Assembly: GCA_020051095.1 (NCBI GenBank)
Contig: JAGVJN010000013.1
Span: 57,755-121,754, forward strand
DNA length: 64,000 bases
Direction of reading: 5' to 3'
DNA from: Pseudomonadota bacterium
GTDB lineage: Bacteria; Pseudomonadota; Gammaproteobacteria; Legionellales; Legionellaceae
Shown: piece after piece, positions 49,093-58,820 of the stretch
Position numbering within the stretch: position 1 is the stretch's first letter
Layout of the letters: each line of letters opens with the position of its first letter
The notes under the pieces: model-generated
Databases searched by the model: none
What the model was told of the DNA's origin: nothing
What the model saw: only the letters and a program-made list of their open reading frames with translations
Made by a program: the position numbers and the translations under genes

Positions 49093-49338
49093 ATCCTCAT
49101 TACGCTAATCCGCACCTTAAAAAATAACTGTTAAAAATTGTAAGCAATTAATTTAATTTGCATTTTTACCTGTACAAATCCAAAAAATCTTCTAAATTGT
49201 AATTAGGGGATACATAAACATCAATCAAGAAAATGTCTCAATCCCCCATCAGATGTTAATGCCGTGAAAACTATACGCTCATCAATTAAACAAAATCGAT
49301 AGAAAGCGTGGTGATTAATTTAGCTAAAAGGAGTTAGC

Positions 49339-50832
49339 ATGTCACAGCAACGACAAGAATTACCTAAAAAAGATAAAGTAACCATTAGTCTGTTTAGTGT
49401 CGAAAATAAACAGGGAACTTACAACCGAGGAATGTTTTCCGCAGAAACAGTCGAAGATATTAAGAAAATAAAAGACGGATTGACAGAAGCGGCTCGCAAA
49501 GCAGGCCGTGAACCACCAGAAGTCGTGTTATCTGTTATGCTAATCCCTGATTGGACAAGAGAAGATAACGCATACACGGATGCAACCTATTTAGGTATCA
49601 AAGAAACCTTCATGGAAGAAGTAGGTGAGACCTTTGGTGATATCGCAACCGTTCATGACTTTTATAATCAAGCAAACTTAACCCAGGATGAAAAACAATA
49701 TTTGCATGGTATGGGTATTCCGGGGGTTGGCGGTTTAGGAAGCTGCGCTGATATGATTAAGACCCACTCAATCTACGACAATCGGGATCGTCGTCATTTA
49801 AACATCGACAGCAATACAAAAATTGTTGATTTTGATGCATTCTATCGAGATACTTTTGGGGCCGAAGACCAACAAGATTTGTTGAATGCCAGTTACTATG
49901 ATCCAAATTATGTGTCTGTTCATAACAAAATTGTTTATACCCATCCACAGGGTGCGTTAGCTCAAGAACTGGGTGTCGAACTGCAGGGCTATTGCGCTGC
50001 CCATAAAAATGATGCTGCGGATAAGCTGAAAAATTCCGTGTATGCAAAAGCGTTTACTGCGGCAACAACCCGACTAGGTATAAGCGATCGGGTGCAAGTA
50101 GGTGCTGACCGCTTTGTTCATCGAGCCAATTTAGAGCACCCAGCTTTTGGCTTAACTCAACATGTGGTGACTGCCATCAACATGTCTTGGGCACCCGCTG
50201 GTGCGGAAGGGAATTTGGATCATTTAAAACAAATACGACCAATAGAAGTGGGTCATACAAAAATTGATTTTCAAGCATTCCAATACATTGTTAAGAAAAA
50301 CACCAGTGTCATGTGGCATGAAGAAGTTGGCCTAACGGAACATGATAAACCTGCTCGCAAAGCGTTACTCGACATTTCAAATGTGCCGGCCGATGATCAT
50401 TATGCGAGAAGCTTTTATGATCACACTTGCAGAGTCGCTCCGGAAAAGGCCGTTGATCTGGTCAACATGATACCCAATACCCCGGATGGGGAGCGATTTT
50501 GTCGGCGGGCATTCAACTGTTCGTTATTGCAATTAAAGCTGCATGCCCAATCCGTACATCTTGACCATTTGCAAGAACGTCTGCAGACTATTGGTCATTC
50601 GCTTGATAATATTGGACATCGTTTACAGGCCTTGGACAGAGATCTCATTGCACTAGATCGGCGCTTAGATAGCCTATCGCAGCGATTGGAAGCCTTCGAT
50701 CACCATCTCTCCCAGTTAATGACGCACACACATGGTGAGTTAGCTGACAAGACAATCGGTATGAAAGCACAGCTAGCCCATTTGAAAGAGGGGGATTCCC
50801 CTAAAGCAGAAATTTCGGTTCATATAAAGTAA
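49339..50832 (+). CDS. Unknown protein with C-terminal heptad coiled coil (497 aa)
   Basis: Not recognised. The N-terminal ~390 residues have a mixed composition with several His/Asp-rich stretches (RFVHRANLEHPAFGLTQHVV, DHYARSFYDHTCRVAP). The C-terminus has near-perfect seven-residue repeats from about residue 410 to 465 (DNIGHRL, LDRDLIA, LDRRLDS, LSQRLEA, FDHHLSQ), a clear coiled coil. There is no signal peptide or transmembrane helix. AAAGGAG lies 6 bases before the ATG. It is followed 58 bp on by a small ankyrin gene in the same orientation, and the pair may be co-transcribed. A secreted effector or scaffold is plausible but unproven. Confidence 0.75.
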   Translation: MSQQRQELPKKDKVTISLFSVENKQGTYNRGMFSAETVEDIKKIKDGLTEAARKAGREPPEVVLSVMLIPDWTREDNAYTDATYLGIKETFMEEVGETFGDIATVHDFYNQANLTQDEKQYLHGMGIPGVGGLGSCADMIKTHSIYDNRDRRHLNIDSNTKIVDFDAFYRDTFGAEDQQDLLNASYYDPNYVSVHNKIVYTHPQGALAQELGVELQGYCAAHKNDAADKLKNSVYAKAFTAATTRLGISDRVQVGADRFVHRANLEHPAFGLTQHVVTAINMSWAPAGAEGNLDHLKQIRPIEVGHTKIDFQAFQYIVKKNTSVMWHEEVGLTEHDKPARKALLDISNVPADDHYARSFYDHTCRVAPEKAVDLVNMIPNTPDGERFCRRAFNCSLLQLKLHAQSVHLDHLQERLQTIGHSLDNIGHRLQALDRDLIALDRRLDSLSQRLEAFDHHLSQLMTHTHGELADKTIGMKAQLAHLKEGDSPKAEISVHIK

Positions 50833-50890
50833 AAATCGATAAAAAATGAAATTTAATTGAAATGTAAAACAGTCTATTGAAGGAGATACC

Positions 50891-51253
50891 ATGTTTAGAA
50901 AGAACGAAATGAAAGAACAAGATTTGAATGAGCTAATTGATATTGAAAGAACGCAGCAAAGCCAATTATTAACCTTGGTTGACTTAGGGCAATATAAGCA
51001 ATTAGAAGCACTGTTAGAGAATGGGAAACAAGATATCAATAAACCTAATGAGTCCGGCGATACAGCAGCTATTCTGGCTGCAAAACGTAACGATCTGGAC
51101 ATGCTAAAGTTATTGACGAGCCATGGTGCGGATTTAAGCTGCGAAAATTTCTTTCATCAAAGCGCTAAGACGTGGGCTGAAAAATATCAGAATAAAGATA
51201 TGATTAGTTTTATCAATGATCACCCAACACCAAAATCAGGACTTAATATCTAG
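50891..51253 (+). CDS. Small ankyrin-repeat protein (120 aa)
   Basis: A short protein whose middle holds two ankyrin-like repeats: LVDLGQYKQLEALLENGKQ-type helices, then NESGDTAAILAAKRNDLDM followed by LKLLTSHGADLSCEN and a degenerate third unit. Ankyrin repeats bind proteins; free-standing small ones are common in intracellular bacteria. GAAGGAG precedes the ATG. It follows the 497-residue gene and ends at a strong terminator that lies inside the 3' end of convergent czcA. Confidence 0.8.
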   Translation: MFRKNEMKEQDLNELIDIERTQQSQLLTLVDLGQYKQLEALLENGKQDINKPNESGDTAAILAAKRNDLDMLKLLTSHGADLSCENFFHQSAKTWAEKYQNKDMISFINDHPTPKSGLNI

Positions 51254-51278
51254 ATTGTCAATAATAGTTAACCTTTCT

Positions 51279-54200
51279 TCAAGGGGCAGCAAGCTGCCCC
51301 TTTATTTCTTGTTTTGAACGATGGATCGCCAGATACCAGCTTGGCAGGACGATCAACGTTAATAGTGTTGAAGAAATTAGACCACCGATGACCACCGTGG
51401 CAAGAGGCCTTTGGACTTCAGCCCCCATTCCCATCGATAAGGCCATGGGCAAAAAGCCCAAGGCAGCCACTAATGCCGTCATTAATACAGGGCGAAGGCG
51501 CGTGGCAGCGCCCCGAATCGTTGCATAGACTAGCGTGTGGTTCTGTCGACGTAATTGTGCAATAAATGAAATCATCACTAAGCCATTTAATACGGCAATA
51601 CCGGACAACGCGATGAAACCGATGGCCGCTGAAATGGATAACGGTATCTCGCGAAGCCAAAGAGTAATCACCCCGCCGGACAATGCCAAAGGAATGCCAG
51701 TAAATACCAAGAGCGAGTCACGCGTATTCCCTAATGCGCTGAAAAGTAGAATAAATATCATGACTAACGTGATCGGGATGATAATGGCTAGTCGTTTTGT
51801 CGCCGAGGTAAGGTGTTCAAATTGACCGCCATATTCGATCCAATATCCTTCCGGAAGTTGTATCTGAGATTGAATCGCTTTTTGGGTATCTGTGACAAAC
51901 GCTTGTAAATCTTGCCCCCGCACGTTGGTGCTAATGATAATGCGTCGCTTGCCATTCTCACGACTAATTTGATTGGGTCCTTCCTTTTCGATAAGGCTAG
52001 CCACCTCGCTTAAAGGGATCATGTGTTTAATATGATTGGGCCTGGGCGGCAATTCGATATAAATCCTATTCAACACACTGGGGTCGGAACGATGTTGTTC
52101 GGGTAGGCGCACCACTAAATCAAAACGCTTGTCTCCTTCATAAACAACACCTGTGATAGTGCCGCCCAAACTGGCTTGAATCGCATCTTGAACCGTGGCA
52201 ATCTGCAAGCCGTATAATGCTAAACTGTTGCGATCAATGGTGATATTTAATGTCGGTAAACCTGCCACTTGTTCAATGCGGCTGTCTACCGCACCAGGGA
52301 TTTTTTGTACAACAGCTAAAATTGCCTGAGCCTTGTTTAATAATAGCTGCAGATCATCGCCATAGACTTTAATGGCGACATCTGCTCGAACACCGGATAA
52401 TAATTCATTAAAGCGCATTTGGATGGGTTGAGTAAATTCATATTGATGGCCAAGCTCCTGGGCGAGTGCTTTTTGCATGTCTTCGATTAATAGCGACTTG
52501 CTAAGCGACTTGTTTGGCCATTCGTTTCTGGGTTTTAGTATGACAAACGTGTCGGCGACATTCGGGGGCATTGGATCGGTGGCGATATCGGATGTCCCTA
52601 TTTTAGAAAAAACCCGTTTTACTTGTGGGAATGTTTGCAAACGATGTTCAACCTTTTTTTGCATGGTAATGGATTGGCTTAAGCTGGTTGAAGGAATGCG
52701 GATGGCATGAAGTGCAATGTCTCCTTCGTCTAATGTCGGAATAAACTCAGCACCCATACGCATCATCAGAAAGAAGCTGGCAAGAACGAGTAGAATGGCT
52801 GATAGGCTAATCCATTTTCCTTGACGAATACTGAGGCTAAGAATGGGATGATAGACGCTTCTTAACCAACCCAACAAGCGATTGCGGTGAATATCAAGTC
52901 TTCCGGATAAAAACACGGCTAACGAGGCTGGTATGAAAGTTAGGCATAAAAGGATGGAAGAGGCTAAGGCGATAATCACTGTTTGCGCCATCGGTTGAAA
53001 TAATTTTCCTTCAACCCCTTGAAGGGTCAAGATGGGGATATAGACTAACATGATAATCGTCACCCCAAATAAGCTGGGGCGAATGACTTCCGTTGCACTG
53101 GTTTGAGTAAGTGTTAGCTTTTCTTTGAGAGAAAGTTTTCTGCCTATTCGTTGCTGTTGCTGCCCTAATCGCTTCATACAGTTTTCAACAATGATCACTG
53201 CCCCATCAACAATCAGACCAAAATCAAGCGCACCCAGACTCATGAGATTGGCACTGATGGATTGACTCACCATGCCGGTGATGGTCATGAGCATGGTCAA
53301 TGGGATGACTGCTGCTGTGATTATTGCTGCGCGCATATTGCCAAGGAAAATAAACAGAACAACGATGACTAGCAAAGCGCCTTCGATCAAATTCTTTTTC
53401 ACCGTGCTAATTGTTTCATTAATGAGATAAGTGCGGTTATAAACGGGTACGGCCTTGACGCCTTTCGGTAAGCTTTGATTAATGACCGCTAGTTTTTTAT
53501 TGACGGCCTGCGAGACAACGCGAGAATTTTCACCCATCAACATAGAAACCGTCACAATGACGGTTTCTTTACCTTCGGCTAAGCCAGCACCTTGGCGCAA
53601 TTCATGGCCGATACCGACTTCTGCGATATCCCCCACACGAATCGGAACGCCCTTTTTGGTTTTAATGACGACCCGCTCGATATCGTGCATTGAATGTAAT
53701 TGTCCAGGAGCACGCAATAAATACTGTTGCCCCTGCTTTTCAATATAACCGGCACCGATGTTATCATTGTTTTGCTTCAAGGCATTTTCAACGTCTTTCA
53801 ATGTTAATCCCGATTGCAGTAATTTTGTTAAATCAGGTGCGACTTGATATTGTTTGTTAAAGCCGCCTATGGCATTTACCTCAGCAACGCCGGTGATGTT
53901 GCGAAGTTGGGGACGGATGACCCAATCCTGAAGGGTTCGCAATTTTAGCAGTGTGTATTTCTCAGGTTGCGTTGTTTCTAGGCGATACATATAAATTTCG
54001 CCGAGCCCCGTTGTAATCGGACCCATCATGGGTTGGGCATTTTCAGGCAAGCTCTGATGGATTGCTTGTAACCGTTCAGCAATTTGTTGACGGGCGAAAT
54101 AAATGTCGGTTCCTTCCTGAAAAACAACGGTTATTTGTGATAATCCATAGCGAGACAGCGAACGAGTATAGTCCAATTTGGGCACCCCGCTCATAGCGAC

Positions 54201-54410
54201 CTCAATGGGGTAGGTGATACGTTGCTCAACTTCCAATGGCGTATAACCGGGTACTTCTGTGTTGATCTGGACCTGAACATTGGTGATGTCGGGAACGGCG
54301 TCAATGGCAAGTTGCGTTGCTTTATAAACCCCAAGGATGGCTAATAACAAAACAGCAACTAGGATGAGCCAGCGATGGTTAATTGAAAAACGAATAATCC
54401 GGTTAAGCAT
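51279..54410 (-). CDS. czcA: Heavy-metal efflux RND pump (CzcA family)
   Basis: The inner-membrane proton-driven pump of a tripartite metal exporter, 1043 residues. It has the duplicated twelve-helix RND layout with two large periplasmic loops. The helix-4 motif is DFGLIVDGAVIIVEN, the HME1 signature with Asp-Asp-Glu expected for divalent Zn/Co/Cd/Ni pumps (copper/silver CusA differs). It also has the helix-1 opening MLNRIIRFSINHRWLILVAV and VEGKLFQPMAQTVIIALASS. It is the last gene of the czcC-czcB-czcA order on the minus strand; a long palindrome separates it from czcB. Confidence 0.95.
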   Translation of the reverse strand: MLNRIIRFSINHRWLILVAVLLLAILGVYKATQLAIDAVPDITNVQVQINTEVPGYTPLEVEQRITYPIEVAMSGVPKLDYTRSLSRYGLSQITVVFQEGTDIYFARQQIAERLQAIHQSLPENAQPMMGPITTGLGEIYMYRLETTQPEKYTLLKLRTLQDWVIRPQLRNITGVAEVNAIGGFNKQYQVAPDLTKLLQSGLTLKDVENALKQNNDNIGAGYIEKQGQQYLLRAPGQLHSMHDIERVVIKTKKGVPIRVGDIAEVGIGHELRQGAGLAEGKETVIVTVSMLMGENSRVVSQAVNKKLAVINQSLPKGVKAVPVYNRTYLINETISTVKKNLIEGALLVIVVLFIFLGNMRAAIITAAVIPLTMLMTITGMVSQSISANLMSLGALDFGLIVDGAVIIVENCMKRLGQQQQRIGRKLSLKEKLTLTQTSATEVIRPSLFGVTIIMLVYIPILTLQGVEGKLFQPMAQTVIIALASSILLCLTFIPASLAVFLSGRLDIHRNRLLGWLRSVYHPILSLSIRQGKWISLSAILLVLASFFLMMRMGAEFIPTLDEGDIALHAIRIPSTSLSQSITMQKKVEHRLQTFPQVKRVFSKIGTSDIATDPMPPNVADTFVILKPRNEWPNKSLSKSLLIEDMQKALAQELGHQYEFTQPIQMRFNELLSGVRADVAIKVYGDDLQLLLNKAQAILAVVQKIPGAVDSRIEQVAGLPTLNITIDRNSLALYGLQIATVQDAIQASLGGTITGVVYEGDKRFDLVVRLPEQHRSDPSVLNRIYIELPPRPNHIKHMIPLSEVASLIEKEGPNQISRENGKRRIIISTNVRGQDLQAFVTDTQKAIQSQIQLPEGYWIEYGGQFEHLTSATKRLAIIIPITLVMIFILLFSALGNTRDSLLVFTGIPLALSGGVITLWLREIPLSISAAIGFIALSGIAVLNGLVMISFIAQLRRQNHTLVYATIRGAATRLRPVLMTALVAALGFLPMALSMGMGAEVQRPLATVVIGGLISSTLLTLIVLPSWYLAIHRSKQEIKGQLAAP
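51281..51308 (+). terminator. Strong terminator of the ankyrin gene, overlapping the czcA 3' end
   Basis: AAGGGGCAGC (51281-51290) and GCTGCCCCTT (51293-51302) form a 10-bp stem with a 2-nt loop, followed by TTATTTCTT on the plus strand. The same bases encode the last residues of the convergent czcA (KGQLAAP). Confidence 0.8.
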
Positions 54411-54451
54411 GGTGCATCCTTAATGGCCTGTCTCTTGGTCACTTCTCACCG

Positions 54452-54568
54452 AAACGTCATATTTGGCGCATCTCGAGAGAAAATGATTCAAAAAAGTGCT
54501 CACATACTGATGTATGCTGCGCATTTTTTGAATCATTTTCTCCCGACCTGCACACAAATCTGACGTTT
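54452..54568. repeat. 117-bp long palindrome in the czcB-czcA gap
   Basis: An inner perfect 19-bp inverted repeat (54477-54495 and 54524-54542) is flanked by an outer imperfect pair AAACGTCATATTTG (54452-54465) and CAAATCTGACGTTT (54555-54568). The RNA would fold into one long stem. It lies between adaptor and pump genes of the operon. It could be a dispersed palindromic repeat or an intra-operon stability or attenuation element. No coding sequence is involved. Confidence 0.8.
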
Positions 54569-54603
54569 CCCCGTAAATTCTATATTTGTGTAGAAGAGTC
54601 AGC

Positions 54604-55503
54604 TTAATGGCTGTGAGCCGCTTGATCTTTTTCTAACTCAGCTTTTAACAAGAAGCTCTGCTTCGTTGCATAATATTGGCCTTGTTTTAGACCCGATTCG
54701 ATTTGGGTATATTTATCCCCCCGAATACCAAGTTTGACCGGGCTTGCTTTAAACCCTTTATCCGTCCGCACAAAAACAACGGGTGTTTGCTCAATAGTAT
54801 GAATCGCCTCATTAAGCACAGCAATGGGGACTTTTTGCTCTTTAATCGTAATGTGGGCATCGACATATAATCCAGGCAACCAGGTTAATCGGTTATTACG
54901 GTTATCTAGTTCCGCTCTTGCCAGGACTGTTTGGGTGTGTTCCACACCAAGTGGCGAGACATAATTGATCGTTGTCGTTTGGCCCAGACCATTGTGTTGA
55001 TCATGGTATATTGTCACGGATTGTCCCGTATAGATAGCACGCGCTTGTTTTCGATAAATAAATAAGTCTACCCATACCTTGGATAAATCGGCCAATCGAT
55101 AAATGGCGCTGCTATTAGTCACATGTTCGCCAGGATTGGCCGTTTTATTGACAATATAGCCCGAAAACGGTGCAGTAATTGAATACGTTTGTAAGGTGTG
55201 ATCACTTTCAATAGTTGCCAGTATGTCGCCTTGTTCAACTTTATCGCCAAGTTGTTTGGTAAGCTTTTGAATAATGCCATCATAGCGGGGGTAAATATAC
55301 AGCGTTTTATTTGCATTTGGCACAATTTTACCAACAACTTCGAGTGTGATTAGAATGGTTTGCGGGCCTGCTATTGCTACGTGGATTTGATTGTGATCAA
55401 CGGCTTCGTTTGAGACAGCCACGGCGCGATTTTCTTCAGGTTGGTTAAAGTCACTGGCAAAGACGTTTTGGATTAACAGAAAAATTAAGAGGCCATATCT
55501 CAT
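54604..55503 (-). CDS. czcB: RND efflux periplasmic adaptor (CzcB-like)
   Basis: A membrane-fusion protein of 299 residues with an N-terminal signal sequence (LLIFLLIQNVFAS). The lipoyl-like half-motif pair appears in YPRYDGIIQKLTKQLGDKVEQGD and SITAPFSGYIVNKTANPGEHV, followed by the beta-barrel and a C-terminal membrane-proximal domain ending AAHSH. It is shorter than many CzcB proteins (lacking a large alpha-hairpin). It overlaps the czcC stop by four bases (ATGA). Confidence 0.92.
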   Translation of the reverse strand: MRYGLLIFLLIQNVFASDFNQPEENRAVAVSNEAVDHNQIHVAIAGPQTILITLEVVGKIVPNANKTLYIYPRYDGIIQKLTKQLGDKVEQGDILATIESDHTLQTYSITAPFSGYIVNKTANPGEHVTNSSAIYRLADLSKVWVDLFIYRKQARAIYTGQSVTIYHDQHNGLGQTTTINYVSPLGVEHTQTVLARAELDNRNNRLTWLPGLYVDAHITIKEQKVPIAVLNEAIHTIEQTPVVFVRTDKGFKASPVKLGIRGDKYTQIESGLKQGQYYATKQSFLLKAELEKDQAAHSH

Positions 55504-56747
55504 AAAAAGTCCTTATTGGATGTCCCAAGCAGTAAGCCATGCATCATGATACTTGCTCGTTCTAGATCAGCATGTGCTTCAATGTAGTGTTGTTGTTCAT
55601 TAATCAAGCGACGCATGGCTAATGTTAAATCAGCAAATGTGTACAACCCTTTACTGTAACCAATCATTGCTAATTTCTGGGCATTTTGTGCCATGGGTAA
55701 TAATTTGGTTCGCACGATGTTTGCTTCGATAGCTCGCTGCTTGGCGTGCAGATAGTTTTTATAGAGTTGTTGTTCCAAGGATAATTTTTGTGCATGGAGA
55801 TCTTATAGAGCCTGGGTATATTGTGCCTCTGCGGTGACAAGATTACCTTGGTTACGGTCAAATAGCGGCAATCCTGAGGAGGCTTGTACGACAAACGCAT
55901 TAGAATGGTCATCGCTAAAATGGCGCGCACCTAGCTGCATCGCTAACGTGGGCCACACATTGCGCTTTGTTGCTGTAATCAATAGCCGGTTCACCTCAGC
56001 AATTAAGCTTTTCTCGCAAAGGAAAATACTCTTAAGCATTCGTTTTTTGATAATTGGCCAGCTTATAATGCGGTGGGGCATACTGTGGGCATCGTAGGTA
56101 AAGCGAGTTTCTGGGGATTTTCCCAGGGTCTGTGCTAGTTTTCCTTTGGCGATATTGAGATCGCGACGGGCTCTCATTTGCATGATTTTTTCATTGGTTA
56201 AATCGATTTTTGCAAACTCTAAATCCAGTTGTTTACTGGCGCCGGAGCGGATTTTTCTTTCAACGTCGTTGACAATATCTTGACTAAGCTTCACCAACTG
56301 CCCTGTTGTTTGGTACCACTGTTGTGCATAGATAACGTCGACATAAGCCTTTCCCACTTGGATATACAACTCAGACTTTTTTCGAGCAATGGCAGCTTGC
56401 ATCGACGCATAGCGTGCTTGCGCTACTTTTTGCTGGAACGACCATTTCCCACCTAAAGGAATCGGCTGCGTTAGGTATACGGTAGATTCAGCCGATTCAA
56501 ATCCACTAAACTCCCCTGAACCACCAATATTTTCAGACTCTAAGGTAAGTGTGGGATTTAAAAAACGATGACTTTGAATCACTTGGCCTTTCGCCGCTTG
56601 CGCTTGTGCGATTTGGGCCTGTAAATCAGGATTATTTCGATAAGCCAGATTAAGCGCTTGCTTAAACGATAGCATAGGCTGTGCACAGAATACGAAGCAA
56701 CAATAGGTTGTCAAAAATATTCCAAATAGGAGTCTTCGTTTGTGCAT
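55500..56747 (-). pseudogene. czcC: czcC-like outer-membrane efflux gene broken by an in-frame stop
   Basis: The frame from ATG 56747 encodes a TolC-like outer-membrane protein: a signal peptide, then MLSFKQALNLAYRNNPDLQA, and helical coiled-coil with LGKSPETRF. It stops at a TAA (55803-55805) just after AEAQYTQAL. The same frame continues without shift through DLHAQKLSLEQQLYKNYLHA to a TGA that overlaps czcB; the full product would be about 415 residues, normal for CzcC. So a single nonsense codon splits it. Unless read through, the exporter lacks its own outer-membrane channel. A sequencing error is possible. Confidence 0.85.
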
Positions 56748-56938
56748 AGTTAAATTTTAAAAAGGATTCTAACTTATAATCATATACCTAGGAGGTAACA
56801 AATTGCTAGGTATTGGCGTTGATTGCTTCAAGGCCTAATAAGTTGAGTAAAAATTGCACAACAAATCAAGCGGTCTTGAATTGATCAATGACAACTTAAA
56901 TGATATCGTGCTTATTTTTTATGAACTGTAGGGATGTT

Positions 56939-58726
56939 ATGTACACAAAACAAAATGTTGATGAATTGGTTGCGGCGTTTGTAAAAAAGCATATTCAAGA
57001 AAAGGATACTAAAACACTTAGACAACATGTCCTCCAGGAGAAAGTCTTTATACAACTTTGTGAATCAAATCTGTATCCATTGATTGAGAAAAATTATAAA
57101 GATTCGCTGCAAGATGAAACGGCGAAACTTGAGAAAAAATATTACAAAAAGCAGCATCAATTGGATCAAAAGGAAATAGAGCGCCTTACTCAGTTAAAGA
57201 ATGACAACCAAGATAATAGTTTAAGATGCCAAAAACAGATCCAACAATACAAGACAAACATATTTCAGCTGGAAATAGGTCTGAATGATAATTCATCGAA
57301 TAGAGATTTAGCACGTCGGCAGCATATTCATTCACACCCAGCTACGTCTGATCCCAACCATCATGGGCGAGAATCACAGTCTGATACGCATCACCATGGA
57401 CGAGATTCACAAACTTCATCGCATACGCATGGGCGGGAGGAAGCGCCGGATTTATCGAGATTTGATCAAATCGAGCGGGAACTCAGGCAGAAGATACTTG
57501 ATTTTGAAAATAAAATAATGCGGGAAGAGTCGAACCTAAGACGTTTTGAAGTGGAGTCAAGTCAGCTTCAGGAACAGATCTCCGCCATCAACTTTCGGCA
57601 ACAACGGTACAACGTTAATAACGATTTAAAAACCTATTTATCCGAATCGCACTATCAGCAATTGGAAAAAGATCGCCGAGACTTAGAGAAAACATTAACG
57701 GGAACCCAAAATGAGTTAAAGCGACACGTCCAAGCTAGTTGTCATGCCTGTTTATTGGAAAGTTTACGCTCGCATTTAAATTCGATGCAATCAGCAAGCA
57801 AGCTTGATGAATCACAAACTGGCTTATTGCGTCTCGTTGAGGCAATTTTTCAAAGAAAAGAAGACATTGCACAATTAAAAAAACAGTTAACGGAGATGCG
57901 TTCTAATCATCAAAAGGAGAAGGATGGTCAGGAAAAGGTTGTTCTTGAAGCCAATAAGACGTTATTACGACAACAAACATTATGCACGCGCTTAGACCAA
58001 TCTATTTTCGAATCAGAACAATTTTTACTGCAAATTCCCCAACAGATACAACAACTCGAACTAGCCAACCAACAATTGAAAGAACAAGAAGAAACGTTTC
58101 AACGTGACCATAGTGACTTAGAGAAAACCGCTCGCAAGGCAAATTCGACTTATGCCAAAGTCAAAGGGTATTGTATGCCTATCATTTATGCCTCTGTTGG
58201 ACTAGCTGCCGTTTCCGTCATCCCGTTAGTGATAGCTTCCGCACCCGCATGGACCATCGCATCGCTGGTCACGCTTTCTTTGAGTGCCTTGTCAGTGCTT
58301 GTTGCTGGAGGAGTAAACATCGGTTACAGCCTTAATGCTTCTTGGAAACAAAGCGCATTTGAATCAAATACGACTCAGATACGAGAAAAGCAACAAGGGC
58401 AATTTGAGAATGTTAAAAAAATTATGGGTCTGCAAGATTCACAAATAAAGCTTCCTGACACCATAGAAAAAGGTAAACAAAGCCTAGCGACGGAGAACGA
58501 AACCCTGGAGAAAAATCAAAAGTCATTGCAAGATGAACAGAAAAAACTTCGGGAAATGGTCAAAGCGCATAAGCAAGCAGAAAGTCAGTTAGAAGCTGAA
58601 ATCAAGCAGTTAAAAGACAAGCCGATAGACGAAGGGGAAAAAGTCAGCCATCTTTCGATTTTTGCTTCACCAACACAAGAGCCGACCAAACCCTGGAGCC
58701 CGACATACACAACGATTTTAAATTAA
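56939..58726 (+). CDS. Large coiled-coil protein with hydrophobic hairpin and His-rich repeat
   Basis: Not recognised. About 595 residues. Residues ~1-135 and ~170-395 are long charged coiled coils. A His-rich tandem repeat lies near 141-167 (HHGRESQSDT, HHHGRDSQTSS, HTHGREEA). A hydrophobic hairpin of two helices (around 415-470: MPIIYASVGLAAVSVIPLVIA and VTLSLSALSVLVAGGV) is followed by more coiled coil. I chose ATG 56939 because AGGGA precedes it; the frame from 56900 is less supported. There is no signal peptide, so membrane insertion would be by the hairpin. Such coiled-coil/hairpin proteins are typical of intracellular-pathogen effectors, but this is inference. Confidence 0.75.
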   Translation: MYTKQNVDELVAAFVKKHIQEKDTKTLRQHVLQEKVFIQLCESNLYPLIEKNYKDSLQDETAKLEKKYYKKQHQLDQKEIERLTQLKNDNQDNSLRCQKQIQQYKTNIFQLEIGLNDNSSNRDLARRQHIHSHPATSDPNHHGRESQSDTHHHGRDSQTSSHTHGREEAPDLSRFDQIERELRQKILDFENKIMREESNLRRFEVESSQLQEQISAINFRQQRYNVNNDLKTYLSESHYQQLEKDRRDLEKTLTGTQNELKRHVQASCHACLLESLRSHLNSMQSASKLDESQTGLLRLVEAIFQRKEDIAQLKKQLTEMRSNHQKEKDGQEKVVLEANKTLLRQQTLCTRLDQSIFESEQFLLQIPQQIQQLELANQQLKEQEETFQRDHSDLEKTARKANSTYAKVKGYCMPIIYASVGLAAVSVIPLVIASAPAWTIASLVTLSLSALSVLVAGGVNIGYSLNASWKQSAFESNTTQIREKQQGQFENVKKIMGLQDSQIKLPDTIEKGKQSLATENETLEKNQKSLQDEQKKLREMVKAHKQAESQLEAEIKQLKDKPIDEGEKVSHLSIFASPTQEPTKPWSPTYTTILN

Positions 58727-58736
58727 ATCATAGGAT

Positions 58737-58777
58737 CGTAGCCCGCATGCAGTGAAGTGCTGAGGAATCCGGGATTA
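58737..58777. repeat. REP-like short element
   Basis: TCGTAGCCCG followed by GGAATCCGGGATT resembles the widespread GTAGCCCGGATG...GGAATCCGGG repetitive extragenic palindromes of several gammaproteobacteria. It lies in the gap after the coiled-coil gene. Confidence 0.5.
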
Positions 58778-58820
58778 ACAGGGCTGCACAGAGTGCCCCA
58801 GGCGTTTATTTAACCAAATA

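Noticed and set aside
55500..55778. Separate 92-codon gene after czcC
   Set aside because: It is in the same frame as the upstream part with one stop between, so it is the czcC C-terminus, not a gene of its own.
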